Positions 24,491-33,084 of a stretch of 47,550 bases of DNA are shown piece by piece. The notes under the pieces are model-generated. The model was not told where the DNA came from. It saw nothing but the letters and a program-made list of their open reading frames with translations, and ran no database searches. Position 1 is the stretch's first letter; the number at the start of each line of letters is the position of its first letter. Source of the stretch: Desulfovibrio sp. Its GTDB lineage: Bacteria; Desulfobacterota; Desulfovibrionia; Desulfovibrionales; Desulfovibrionaceae. The translations under genes were made by a program, and so were the position numbers. Location of the stretch: the NCBI GenBank assembly GCA_031260965.1, contig JAISKK010000101.1:1-47550 (forward strand). The letters run 5' to 3'.

Positions 24491-25678
24491 TTATCTTTTT
24501 TCTTTGAAACGGTTGCAGATAAAAGCCGCCGCGCCGATCAGCAGCATAACCGGGGCGGTCACGCCCAGGGCGGAATTATAGGGGAGCAGGAGGCGATAAA
24601 AAATAAAACCGCCCAGCCAGAGCAGCATATTGCCCCGGTCCAGGGCGTAGTCTGTTGCGCGTTTGCCGAAGATATAAAAATCCACGAAAAGAATGGCGAA
24701 AAGCGGGGCGAATACGGAGCCGATCAGATAGAGAAAACTTTCATAGGCGCTCATCGGCGTCAAAATGGCAATGGTCGTGCTGACCACGCAGACCAGCAGC
24801 CCGATTTTTTTCGGATTCGCCGTCGGGAAGATGTTCACCGCGCTGACCCCGGCGGAATGCGCGTCCAGAAATGAGCTCACCACGGTGGAAAAAACCGCGA
24901 TGAACAGGGTGACCAGACCGAGACCCGAGGCCGCGAGAATCGCCCCGATGTCCGTAGCCCCCACATAAAGGGCGGAACCAAGTCCGATCGCATACATGAG
25001 GATGCTGCCGAAAAAATAGCTCAAGACAGAGGCGAATGTCCCGAAGGTGGGATTTTTCAGGTCCCGGGTATAATCCGAGATCAGCGGCAGCCAGGACAGG
25101 GACATGGCGACATTGAGTTCAACAGCCCCTCCGAAAGAGAGATCTTGCGCGGGTGCGGCAAAAGGCGCCCCGTTGCGGCTGAAAACCGTCCAGCCCAGGG
25201 CGAGCATGGCGAAAAAGAGGGCCGTTACGACAACGGCGTTGGCGCGGAAAATATTTTTCAGCCCCATCAGGACCCAGCAGGCGATCAAAGCGCCGATCAG
25301 CAGACACCAGAGCGTTTCATTGCGATATGCGGCCAGTTGCATGGTTATGCCGTCCATGGCCTTGGCGCCGCTGATGATCATGACTGCCGCCCAGCCCAGC
25401 AGCTGCAGGATGTTCAGCAGGGAAAAAACGTAGGAGCCTTGGCGTCCGAAGGAAATACGAAAAGATTCCGTGGCGGAAAGTCCGCTTTTCGCGCCTATGA
25501 GACCGGCCTGAAACAGGATGCCCGCCCCGATGCAATGTCCGATAATAATAGCGGCCATCCCTCTGCTCATCCCCAGGGGACTGAGCATGGCGCCGGTGAG
25601 GATTTCCGCTATGGAAACAGATGCGCCGAACCAGAGCAGCATCTGGTTCAGGGTCGGGAGATCTCTTTGCCGCGTCAT
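24491..25678 (-). CDS. NCS1-family transporter, CytX/CodB-like
   Basis: The 395-residue permease has about twelve membrane helices. The N-terminal RQRDLPTLNQMLLWFGASVSIAEILTG and the short loops resemble CytX, the presumed hydroxymethylpyrimidine carrier; cytosine permeases are the next closest group. No thiamine gene or TPP riboswitch is nearby, so the substrate is unproven. ATG 25678 is taken because family members start shortly before LPTLNQ; the longer frame overlaps the transglycosylase gene. It lies 14 bases behind that gene in a minus-strand run. Confidence 0.8.
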   Translation of the reverse strand: MTRQRDLPTLNQMLLWFGASVSIAEILTGAMLSPLGMSRGMAAIIIGHCIGAGILFQAGLIGAKSGLSATESFRISFGRQGSYVFSLLNILQLLGWAAVMIISGAKAMDGITMQLAAYRNETLWCLLIGALIACWVLMGLKNIFRANAVVVTALFFAMLALGWTVFSRNGAPFAAPAQDLSFGGAVELNVAMSLSWLPLISDYTRDLKNPTFGTFASVLSYFFGSILMYAIGLGSALYVGATDIGAILAASGLGLVTLFIAVFSTVVSSFLDAHSAGVSAVNIFPTANPKKIGLLVCVVSTTIAILTPMSAYESFLYLIGSVFAPLFAILFVDFYIFGKRATDYALDRGNMLLWLGGFIFYRLLLPYNSALGVTAPVMLLIGAAAFICNRFKEKR

Positions 25679-25691
25679 GGAGAGACCTTTT

Positions 25692-26957
25692 TTAATTGAC
25701 GGAGTAAGTGCGCATGCGTCCGAGGACCAGTTCGACATAACGGCGGGTCTCGCTGTTCGGCATCTGCGTGGTCATGTGCGTGTATAGCTGATCCGGACTC
25801 ATGGCGTTTATGCGATCGACCGCGCTTTTGTCGTCCGAGGGATCAAAATGGCGCAGCACCGCTCCCGGACCGCCGTTGTATGCAGCTATAATGCAGATCT
25901 GGCGGGAATGGATGTTTTTTACCCCGCTGAAATAACGCCGCCCGAGCAGATGCAGATAAGCCGTGCCGTAACTGATGTTACGTTCCGGACTCATCAGGAT
26001 GTCCAGGCCGGGCGTTGAGCGTGAGCCGGTAAGATAACGGTGCGCTTCAGAACCTGCGCTGTCCGGCACGATCTGCATAAGACCGACGGCTCGGCTGCGG
26101 CTGACGGCCAGGGGGTTGAAATTGCTCTCCGTGTGCATGACAGCCAGCACCAGAGCGGGGCTCAAATTGTATTTTTCCGCATAGCGGCCGACCGCGTTTT
26201 TATAGGGTCCGGCAGCCGCGAAACCGGATCCGGGCTGGGCAAAACCGCGTCCGATCAGGCGCATGAGATTGATGTAGTAGCGGTCAGGGCCGCAGGCCAG
26301 AACATCCTTCTCTTCTACGTCCCCCGGCATTTTGCGCCAGCGCAGGGGTACTCCGTCCTCATCCCATTCCTCGCCGTCAAGCGGGGGGACAAGGATTTTT
26401 TCGCCGTTGGGCATGGGCGGGGCAAAAAAATTCGCCTGGAAAATGTCCGGCTCATCATGCGGGGCAAGGATCAGTGTGGCGGCGGAACGTCCGAGAGGGG
26501 TAATTTCAGTTGAGCCATCCAGAGAGGAGAAGAAGACCCTTCCCTGCGCAAAACGCAAAAACCCGCCCGCTTTTTTGTCCATCGCAACAAAGATAAAGTC
26601 GTCCGCATCCCTGACGTAGGCTTCTTCGTCCACCCGACCCGCGCGGGCCGGGGAAGGGCGCGGCCTGTAGCTTTCAGGGTCCGGGAAGAAACGATCCGGC
26701 GCATGTTTTGCAAGCAGGGTCGGATTAATTGCGAAACGGACCAGCGGACCGGAAGACGGCGGCTGCACCCGGTGCAGGTGGCCGACAAATATCCCCGCGC
26801 ACAGGACCGTCACGGCAAGGGAGAGATAAAAACAGAGCAGCTTCTTCAGGGCCGGGGAACCGGAAGGTGCAGTCTTCGCTTTCGGGAGCGCCTGGGGAGA
26901 ATTGTCGTTCATGGAGGAAGATATGCAAAATGCGTTCCGTAAACCGGTCCTGTTCAT
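25692..26957 (-). CDS. Lytic murein transglycosylase (MltC-like)
   Basis: The 421-residue protein has one N-terminal membrane anchor (LLCFYLSLAVTVLCAGIFVGHL) and a C-terminal SLT domain with the catalytic Glu in HTESNFNPLAVSRSRAVGLMQIVP and the AAYNGGPGAVL motif. It cleaves peptidoglycan glycan strands with 1,6-anhydro product formation in the periplasm. The N-terminal ~200 residues resemble the MltC accessory domain. The ATG overlaps the upstream stop (ATGA). Start alternatives inside (26912) lack a ribosome binding site. Confidence 0.88.
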   Translation of the reverse strand: MNRTGLRNAFCISSSMNDNSPQALPKAKTAPSGSPALKKLLCFYLSLAVTVLCAGIFVGHLHRVQPPSSGPLVRFAINPTLLAKHAPDRFFPDPESYRPRPSPARAGRVDEEAYVRDADDFIFVAMDKKAGGFLRFAQGRVFFSSLDGSTEITPLGRSAATLILAPHDEPDIFQANFFAPPMPNGEKILVPPLDGEEWDEDGVPLRWRKMPGDVEEKDVLACGPDRYYINLMRLIGRGFAQPGSGFAAAGPYKNAVGRYAEKYNLSPALVLAVMHTESNFNPLAVSRSRAVGLMQIVPDSAGSEAHRYLTGSRSTPGLDILMSPERNISYGTAYLHLLGRRYFSGVKNIHSRQICIIAAYNGGPGAVLRHFDPSDDKSAVDRINAMSPDQLYTHMTTQMPNSETRRYVELVLGRMRTYSVN

Positions 26958-27646
26958 GCCTTGTCCGTTGAAAGAGGGTCCGAAGCGGGGTCCGGGATGG
27001 GCGAACCTTTAAGGTCATCCCGGTAGCGGCGGTAAATCAGGACACCCGCGCCGGAGGCCAGTACAAAGAGCAGTGCTGCTGTAAGGATGCGCCACAGGGG
27101 ATCTACGCGCAAACCGCTGCCCAGCAGGGCGAAAATCAGGGTCTGGGGGCTATATCCGATACAGGAGCCGGCGAAAAAGGGCAGGGCGGGAATGGAGGTC
27201 AGGCCGGCCGCCAGATTGGTCAGAGCGTTGTTGCCCAAGGGGAAACAGCGTACTGCCACGGTCATGGCGAAGGGATTGCGGGAGAGAAAATCGTCCAGAC
27301 GCTGAATTTTTTTTCCGAATCTTTTTTGCAGGGCAGGACGGGCCAGGATACGGGCGTAAAAAAATCCGGCGGCGCAGCCGAGGCTTAATCCGGCCAGGGT
27401 CAGCAAAGTTCCGGACAGCGCTCCGAAGGCATAGCCGCCCAGAACGGCCAGTCCCTGACGCGGAAAACCGAGGGGCGAGAGAAACATGACCAGGGCGATA
27501 TATAAAAAGGTCCCGCCGTTTTGTCGTAAATGGGTGTCGGCAAAGGCCGGGTCAAGGAGTTCCTGGAGGTCCAAAAGATGCACACAGGCGATAACCCCGG
27601 CCAGACCGAGAAAAAAAAGGCTCATTTTCAGGATGGGAGAAGACAT
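26954..27646 (-). CDS. TVP38/TMEM64 (VTT-domain) membrane protein
   Basis: The 230-residue protein has about five or six hydrophobic segments and the VTT pattern (ALVMFLSPLGFPRQGLAVLGGYAFG...GCAAGFFYARILAR, then RCFPLGNNALTNLAAGLT). Related DedA/VTT proteins act in lipid carrier or phospholipid movement across membranes. ATG 27646 gives a compact N-terminus. The frame is also open from 27700, overlapping the glycosyltransferase; neither start has a strong ribosome binding site. Its position next to a polyprenol-type glycosyltransferase fits cell-envelope work. Confidence 0.85.
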   Translation of the reverse strand: MSSPILKMSLFFLGLAGVIACVHLLDLQELLDPAFADTHLRQNGGTFLYIALVMFLSPLGFPRQGLAVLGGYAFGALSGTLLTLAGLSLGCAAGFFYARILARPALQKRFGKKIQRLDDFLSRNPFAMTVAVRCFPLGNNALTNLAAGLTSIPALPFFAGSCIGYSPQTLIFALLGSGLRVDPLWRILTAALLFVLASGAGVLIYRRYRDDLKGSPIPDPASDPLSTDKA

Positions 27647-27675
27647 GCAGGGTCCGCCGGACGAAAAGGGGAGGG

Positions 27676-28449
27676 TCAGCCGCGCTCTTTGATTTTGCAT
27701 CCGTAAATGTTGCGTTTTTGCATCCAGCGCACGGCCAGAAGATCATAGAGACCGGAAAAAGCCCGGTCCCAGACGCCGTATTTGGAGATGCCCTGCAGGC
27801 GCGGGCGGTGGTTGACCGGGGCCTCGGCAACCTTTGCGCCCTGCATTTTCATCAGGGTGGGCAGAAAACGGTGCATGCCCCTGAACAGGGGCAGACGTCT
27901 GACCATGGAGGCGCGCATGGCTTTCAGGGAACAGCCGGTGTCGCTGACCTCTTCGTGGGTCAGGCGGTTGCGAATGGCATTGGCGATTTTTGATGCTATT
28001 TTTTTGACGGCGGAATCTTGACGGCGGGCACGCACGCCTATGGTCATGTCGTAGCCCTGGTCGAAAAGCTCAAGCAAAAGCGGAATGTCCGCCGGGTCGT
28101 TTTGCAGGTCCGCATCCAGAGTGACCAGAATTTCTCCCCCCGCTTCCTGAAAGCCGGCAAAGAGGGCGGCGGACTGTCCGCTGTTCGCGGCAAGGGCGGC
28201 ATAACGCAGGCGGCTGTCCGCCGCAGCCGCAGCCCTGATCCGGGCCAGGCTCTGATCGTTGCTGCCGTCGTCCACAAAAAGCGCTTCCCAGGAACGGGGC
28301 TGGCGCGTCATGGCCGCCTGAATTTCCGCAACCAGGGTGACTATATTGCCTTCTTCGTTGTAAACCGGGATGACCAGACTGACCTTTGGAGAGTCCTGGG
28401 CGGACGGGACGGCATTTTCAGCTTGATTTATCGGGCTGTTTTGCTGCAT
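27676..28449 (-). CDS. Family 2 glycosyltransferase (dolichol-phosphate-mannose-synthase type)
   Basis: The 257-residue GT-A enzyme shows SLVIPVYNEEGNIVTLV, FVDDGSNDQSL, the DXD-type LDADLQNDPADIP and the HRFLPTL segment of polyprenyl-phosphate sugar transferases. It has no C-terminal helices, so it is probably a soluble or peripheral form. It would move a sugar from a nucleotide donor to a lipid carrier. ATG 28449 is preferred; the frame is open to a TTG at 28495. First gene of the minus-strand run GT2-VTT-transglycosylase-transporter. Confidence 0.88.
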   Translation of the reverse strand: MQQNSPINQAENAVPSAQDSPKVSLVIPVYNEEGNIVTLVAEIQAAMTRQPRSWEALFVDDGSNDQSLARIRAAAAADSRLRYAALAANSGQSAALFAGFQEAGGEILVTLDADLQNDPADIPLLLELFDQGYDMTIGVRARRQDSAVKKIASKIANAIRNRLTHEEVSDTGCSLKAMRASMVRRLPLFRGMHRFLPTLMKMQGAKVAEAPVNHRPRLQGISKYGVWDRAFSGLYDLLAVRWMQKRNIYGCKIKERG

Positions 28450-28527
28450 AGCAACAATATGCCAAAAAACAGGCATTCTGTAAAGGTATTTAGCCAAGTT
28501 ACCGGTATATTGGTTGATTATACAACG

Positions 28528-29247
28528 ATGAACGCCAAATCAGGATCATCAAACCTTGGCCCCTACCGGGAAAGCGTCTCCATGCTGCGTCCCTTTTCGG
28601 TCCAAAGCCTGCGCGCGGTTTTTTTTGATTTTGACCGCACCCTGTCCGATACCAGACTGGATTTTCCCGAACTGCGCAGGCGCGGGCTTGCGGCTCTGGC
28701 ATCTTTCGTCCCCGTGTCCGGGGATGGATCAATGCCCATGATGGAGCGGATGGCCGAGGTACTCGCCTCTCTGGAGCCGGATGTGGCCGCGCAGGCCGAG
28801 GCGGCGGCCCTCAAAGCCATGGAGGAGGTAGAGGTTGAGGCGGGACGCCGTTCTTCTCTTTTTCCTTATGCCAAAGACATTCTGCTCTCCTTGCGGGAGA
28901 GGGGGATCGCCTCGGCCATCGTCACCCGCAACTGCCCACAGGCCGTCTATGCAGTTTTTCCGGACCTGGACGATTACTGCGCCTGTGTGCTTACGCGCAA
29001 TCATGTCAAAAAGGTCAAACCCGACCCCGAGCACCTGGGACTGGCCCTGCAACGAAGCTCTTGCCTTTGCGGGGAAGCGCTGATGGTCGGGGATCATGCC
29101 ATGGATATCGAGGCGGGAAAACGCGCCGGCACACACACGGCGGCAGTGCTTACCGGAGAGGGCAGCTTTGCGGAGCTTATGGCCGTCCGCCCGGATGTCA
29201 TGGCCCCGGACGCCGGGGCGCTGATGCGTGGACTGGGTCTGTTGTAG
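28528..29247 (+). CDS. HAD-family hydrolase (phosphoglycolate-phosphatase-like)
   Basis: The 239-residue protein has the HAD motifs in order: motif I FFDFDRTLSDT with the nucleophile Asp, motif II in AIVTRNCP, the Lys in HVKKVKPDPEHLG, and motif IV GDHAMDIEAGKRAGT. The cap is of the small helical type between motifs I and II. The substrate is an unidentified phosphate ester. The start is uncertain: ATG 28528 or ATG 28582, the latter with GGGAAAG upstream. It is divergent from the glycosyltransferase. Confidence 0.87.
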   Translation: MNAKSGSSNLGPYRESVSMLRPFSVQSLRAVFFDFDRTLSDTRLDFPELRRRGLAALASFVPVSGDGSMPMMERMAEVLASLEPDVAAQAEAAALKAMEEVEVEAGRRSSLFPYAKDILLSLRERGIASAIVTRNCPQAVYAVFPDLDDYCACVLTRNHVKKVKPDPEHLGLALQRSSCLCGEALMVGDHAMDIEAGKRAGTHTAAVLTGEGSFAELMAVRPDVMAPDAGALMRGLGLL

Positions 29248-29292
29248 CTTCACAGCCGCTGTTTTAAAATGAGATCAGCAATCCCGCATTTC

Positions 29293-29321
29293 TTGACAGG
29301 CAGGCGGGGAAAGTTTAAAGA
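29293..29321 (+). promoter_or_regulatory. Candidate promoter of the second acyl-CoA dehydrogenase
   Basis: TTGACA (29293-29298), 17 bases, TAAAGA (29316-29321) in the 257-base gap before the gene at 29505. It would give a leader of about 175 bases. The -10 match is weak. Confidence 0.35.
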
Positions 29322-29504
29322 CAAAGAAAATAAACCGTCAGTTGAACATGGTCAGATTATCTTTTGCTTACCCGTAAAAAACGCTTGAAGAGCTTGGCGG
29401 GTAGTACATTATCCCTGGGGAGAATTACTGCATTCGCAGCAATTGTATGTGGCGTTTCAAAGTCTTGTGGAACAGGAACCTTTTAGCAGTAGCAAGGAGT
29501 AAAC

Positions 29505-30647
29505 ATGTTTGCATTAACAGATGAACAGCAGTTGATCCAGAAAACAGCGGCCGAGTTCGTCGCCAAGGAATTGCTGCCTTCAATCAACGAGCGCTATGTC
29601 TACGATGCGCCCTATGACCGTAAGCCTTTTGAAGAGGCTGCGAAACTGGGTCTGGTTGGCATACCCTATCCCCAGGAATACGGCGGAGCCGGGGCGGATG
29701 TGGTAAGCTATGCGATTGCTATGGAAGAGATCGGCAAAGTTGACGGCGGTTTCGCTATTTCTGTTTCCGTACACACTTCCCTGTGCAGCTGGCCCATTTA
29801 CCATTATGGCACGGAAGAGCAAAAGAAAAAGTTTCTTACGCCTCTGGCCAGTGGCAAAGCCATGGGTTCTTTCGGCCTCACCGAACCCGACGCCGGCACC
29901 GATGTGGGCGGCGGCAAGACCGTTGCCGAAGACAAGGGCGACCATTATCTGCTGAACGGTTCCAAGTGCTTCATCACCAACGCCGGGGAATCCGACATCT
30001 ATACGGTGTTCGGTGTTACCGACAAGAGTGTGCCCGCCTTCAAGGGCATGTCCGCTTTTATTCTTGAAAAAGGCATGCCGGGATTTACCTTCGGCAAAAC
30101 GGAAAGAACCCTGGGCATCAACAGCGCCAGAGTGCGTGAGCTGATTTTCAACAACGTGCAGGTGCCCAAAGAAAATCTGCTGGGCAAAGTGGGCGACGGT
30201 TTCAAGATCGCCATGGCATCCCTGGACGGCGGCCGTATCGGCGTTGCCGCGCAGGCAGTCGGCATTGCCGCCGGCGCTTTGAACCATGCCATCACCTATA
30301 CCAAGACCCGCCAGCAGTTCGGCAAACCCATTTCTTCCAATCAGGCCCTGCAGTTCATGATGGCGGAAATGGCCACCAAAATTGACGCGGCCCGTCTGCT
30401 GACCCATCGTGCCGCTTATGCCAAAGACACCCAGAAGTCCTGGAGCAAAGAAGCCGCCATGGCCAAAATGTTCGCTTCCGATACGGCCATGAGCGTGACC
30501 ACGGACGCCGTGCAGCTCTTTGGCGGCTATGGCTACACCCGTGATATGCCGATTGAGCGCTACTTCCGCGATGCCAAAATCACCCAGATTTACGAAGGCA
30601 CCAACCAGGTGCAGCGTATGGTGATTGCCGGCTCAATCCTGCGTTAG
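29505..30647 (+). CDS. Acyl-CoA dehydrogenase (second)
   Basis: The 380-residue paralogue of the enzyme at 23212 starts with MFALTDEQQLIQKTAAEFV. It shares SFGLTEPDAGTDVGG, LFGGYGYTRDMPIERYFRDAKI and the final YEGTNQVQRMVIAGSIL. An AAGGAG lies five bases before the ATG. It would oxidise short or branched-chain acyl-CoAs using ETF. The branched-chain amino acid transporter genes start about 250 bases downstream on the same strand, which makes an isovaleryl/isobutyryl-type role attractive but unproven. Confidence 0.93.
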   Translation: MFALTDEQQLIQKTAAEFVAKELLPSINERYVYDAPYDRKPFEEAAKLGLVGIPYPQEYGGAGADVVSYAIAMEEIGKVDGGFAISVSVHTSLCSWPIYHYGTEEQKKKFLTPLASGKAMGSFGLTEPDAGTDVGGGKTVAEDKGDHYLLNGSKCFITNAGESDIYTVFGVTDKSVPAFKGMSAFILEKGMPGFTFGKTERTLGINSARVRELIFNNVQVPKENLLGKVGDGFKIAMASLDGGRIGVAAQAVGIAAGALNHAITYTKTRQQFGKPISSNQALQFMMAEMATKIDAARLLTHRAAYAKDTQKSWSKEAAMAKMFASDTAMSVTTDAVQLFGGYGYTRDMPIERYFRDAKITQIYEGTNQVQRMVIAGSILR

Positions 30648-30657
30648 GAATAGATGT

Positions 30658-30739
30658 CGCCAATCCTCCGGCTCTGACCGGGGATTGGCGATAATTGCAA
30701 TCCGGCAACGAGGACCCTTGGGTCCTCGTTGCCGGATTG
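30658..30739 (+). terminator. Two strong stem-loops after the acyl-CoA dehydrogenase
   Basis: A 9-bp stem (CGCCAATCC, 30658-30666, with GGATTGGCG, 30682-30690) is followed by a perfect 20-bp stem with a two-base loop (30698-30717 with 30720-30739). Both share the CAATCC/GGATTG core. No U run follows directly. They separate the dehydrogenase from livK and may terminate transcription, protect mRNA ends, or be a remnant of a repeated palindrome. Confidence 0.7.
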
Positions 30740-30901
30740 GGGGTAATGCCGGGTTTATTTGCGTCTGTTTTGCCTCTCCAGATATTTTCCCCCGCGCCTT
30801 AGTTCCTTGTTGCAATTTCCAGTCAGGCCAATTATTTTATGTCGGGCTGTCGGGTCATAAATCCCCGGTCCTTGAACATAAACATTTTCAGGAGGAAAGG
30901 T

Positions 30902-32065
30902 ATGAAAGCGTCCAGAGTGGCTTTGGCATTGCTTTGTCTGCTGTTTGCCGCCGGGACCGCGCAAGCGGCGAATTCCATAAAAATAGGCTTTCCCATCCCC
31001 CTGACCGGTGAAATTCCCAAGGTGGGCGAATCTACCAAATTTGCGGCGGAGATGCTCAAGGAAGAGATAAACGCCCAGGGCGGCTTGCAGGTGGGCAAGC
31101 AGAAATATCCCCTGGAATTCATTTATGAAGACAATGAATCCAAGGCGGAATCCGCTGTCAACGTCACCCTGAAACTCATTGACCGGGATGAGGTTGTGGC
31201 CCTTGTCGGCCCGCAGTCGTCCCGGCAGGCGGTTCCGGCGGGCGGCGTGGCCAACGATAATGAAGTGCCGATGATCTCGCCCTGGTCCACCAACCCCGAC
31301 ACCACCTTCAACCGGCCCTGGGTTTTCAGGGGCGCCTTCCTGGATCCCTTCCAGGCCCCGGTGGCGGCCAATTTTGCCAGCAAACAGTTCCAGGCGAAAA
31401 CAGCGGCAGTGCTTTTTGAAATTTCCAATGACTACTCCAAGGGACTGGCGGATAATTTCAAAGCGGCCTGGGAAAAACTGCATGGTCCGGGTTCCGTTGT
31501 GGCTTTCGAATCTCACGGTCCGAAAGATCAGGATTTCTCCGCCCAGTTGACCAAAATTATCGGTCTCAAACCGGATTTCCTCTTTCTGCCGCAAAACTAC
31601 AGCTTCGCAGCCATGATCGTGCCCCAGGCCAGAGACCTCGGCTTCAAGAATCCCTTTATGGGTTCGGATGCCTGGGGTTCCGCCGAACTCATGAATTTGT
31701 GCGGCAAGGCCTGTATAGGGCAGTTTTTTTCCACGCATTACGCCGCCGCGGGAGCCACCGGCGCCACCAAGGAATTCATAGACAAATACCAGAAGAAGTT
31801 CGGTTATGTGCCGGACGATGTGGCCGCGTTGACCTGGGATTCCGTGAACATCGTGCTGACCGCCATTCAGAAGGGCGGGGTTGTAGATTCCAATGTGCGC
31901 AAAATGCGCAAACTGATTCGCGACAATATCGCCGCCACTCCGAAGTTTGACGGGATCACCGGCAGCATGAGCTTCGATGAGCAGGGCGACCCCATTAAAT
32001 GCGCAGTGGTTGTCAAGGTCTCCGACGCAGGCGAGTTTACCTTTGTGGAATCCGTATGTCCCTAG
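30902..32065 (+). CDS. livK: Branched-chain amino acid ABC transporter, substrate-binding protein
   Basis: The 387-residue periplasmic binding protein has a signal peptide cut after AQA (MKASRVALALLCLLFAAGTAQA) and the LivJ/LivK fold: IKIGFPIPLTGEIPKVGES, VGPQSSRQAVPAGGVANDNEVPMISPWST. It delivers a hydrophobic amino acid or related ligand to LivHM. AGGAGG lies before the ATG at 30902; the longer frame from 30839 is leader. First of five liv genes. The true ligand cannot be told from sequence. Confidence 0.92.
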   Translation: MKASRVALALLCLLFAAGTAQAANSIKIGFPIPLTGEIPKVGESTKFAAEMLKEEINAQGGLQVGKQKYPLEFIYEDNESKAESAVNVTLKLIDRDEVVALVGPQSSRQAVPAGGVANDNEVPMISPWSTNPDTTFNRPWVFRGAFLDPFQAPVAANFASKQFQAKTAAVLFEISNDYSKGLADNFKAAWEKLHGPGSVVAFESHGPKDQDFSAQLTKIIGLKPDFLFLPQNYSFAAMIVPQARDLGFKNPFMGSDAWGSAELMNLCGKACIGQFFSTHYAAAGATGATKEFIDKYQKKFGYVPDDVAALTWDSVNIVLTAIQKGGVVDSNVRKMRKLIRDNIAATPKFDGITGSMSFDEQGDPIKCAVVVKVSDAGEFTFVESVCP

Positions 32066-32084
32066 TTCTTTGAGAACTGTTTTG

Positions 32085-32121
32085 CCAAAGTCCCGGAATG
32101 TTAAGCCTTTCGGGACTTTGG
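32085..32121 (+). terminator. Attenuator hairpin between livK and livH
   Basis: CCAAAGTCCCG (32085-32095) pairs perfectly with CGGGACTTTGG (32111-32121). Placed between the binding-protein gene and the permease genes, such a stem usually lets the binding protein be made in excess by partial termination or 3' end protection. It also argues against a livH start at 32098, inside the loop. Confidence 0.65.
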
Positions 32122-32157
32122 TCTCTGCCCTGTAACCCGACAGCTTCCGCCCAGCCT

Positions 32158-33072
32158 ATGGAACAATTTATCCAGCAATGCGTGAACGCTCTGCAGTGGG
32201 GCAGTTTTTACGCCCTTATCGCCCTGGGCTATACCTTGGTGTACGGAGTGTTGCGGCTCATAAACTTTGCTCACGGCGACATATTTATGGTGGGAGCCTA
32301 TATTTCTTTTTTCGTCTCCACCTTTTTTCTGAGTTCCTCCGGTCCCGCGCTGTCGCGGGATCTCGCCCTGGCCCTGACCATCCCCTGTACCGTTGTGCTC
32401 ACCTCCGGGGTGGGGGTGACCCTGGAGAGGATCGCCTACCGACCTTTGCGGCGCAAAGGGGTGCATCGCCTCTATGTGGTGATCACCGCGCTCATGTGCG
32501 GTCTTGTCCTGGAAAACGGCAACCTGGCCCTGCTCGGGGCCAGCCGCAAGGCCCTGCCCGATCTGCTTGACAAGCATATCTACATGATCAGCGGCATCGC
32601 CGTCACCAACCTCAAACTTATTGTCATCTGCACGGCCCTGCTGGTTTTTTTCGCTCTGCATTTTATCGTCACCCGCAGCCGTATCGGGATGGCTATGCGC
32701 GCCGTCGCCTGGGACGAGTTCGCTCTGCCCTTGATGGGCATTCCCCTGGACCGGGTGATTGTCTTCACCTTTATGCTCGGATCCGGTATAGCCGGGCTGG
32801 GCGGGATGCTTTTCGCCATGTCCTATCCGGTTCTTGATCCCTATATGGGGGCCATGACCGGCTGGAAGGCCTTCATAGCCGCCGTGGTCGGCGGCATAGG
32901 GGATATCCGGGGGGCCTTTGTGGGAGGATTTCTTCTGGCTTTCGTGGAGATTATGGTGGCCGCCTTTCTGCCTTCAACCTTCAGAGATCTCTTCGCTTTT
33001 TCAATACTGCTGCTGATTCTCTGGAAACGCCCGACGGGCATTTTCGGTATGCCCATGAGCACCAAGATTTAG
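32158..33072 (+). CDS. livH: Branched-chain amino acid ABC permease LivH
   Basis: The 304-residue inner-membrane permease has about eight helices. Seen are the family N-terminus QWGSFYALIALGYTLVYGVLRLINFAHGDIFMVGA and the C-terminal GMPMSTKI. The cytoplasmic coupling region is likely RAVAWDEFALPLMGI. ATG 32158 gives the usual start; the open frame upstream to 32098 lies within the attenuator hairpin. No strong ribosome binding site is visible. Confidence 0.92.
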   Translation: MEQFIQQCVNALQWGSFYALIALGYTLVYGVLRLINFAHGDIFMVGAYISFFVSTFFLSSSGPALSRDLALALTIPCTVVLTSGVGVTLERIAYRPLRRKGVHRLYVVITALMCGLVLENGNLALLGASRKALPDLLDKHIYMISGIAVTNLKLIVICTALLVFFALHFIVTRSRIGMAMRAVAWDEFALPLMGIPLDRVIVFTFMLGSGIAGLGGMLFAMSYPVLDPYMGAMTGWKAFIAAVVGGIGDIRGAFVGGFLLAFVEIMVAAFLPSTFRDLFAFSILLLILWKRPTGIFGMPMSTKI

Positions 33073-33084
33073 CCCGGACCGGAC

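Noticed and set aside
24491-25738. TPP riboswitch for the CytX-like transporter
   Set aside because: The upstream neighbour ends only 14 bases away and no THI-box core (CUGAGA...ACCUGAU) is visible.
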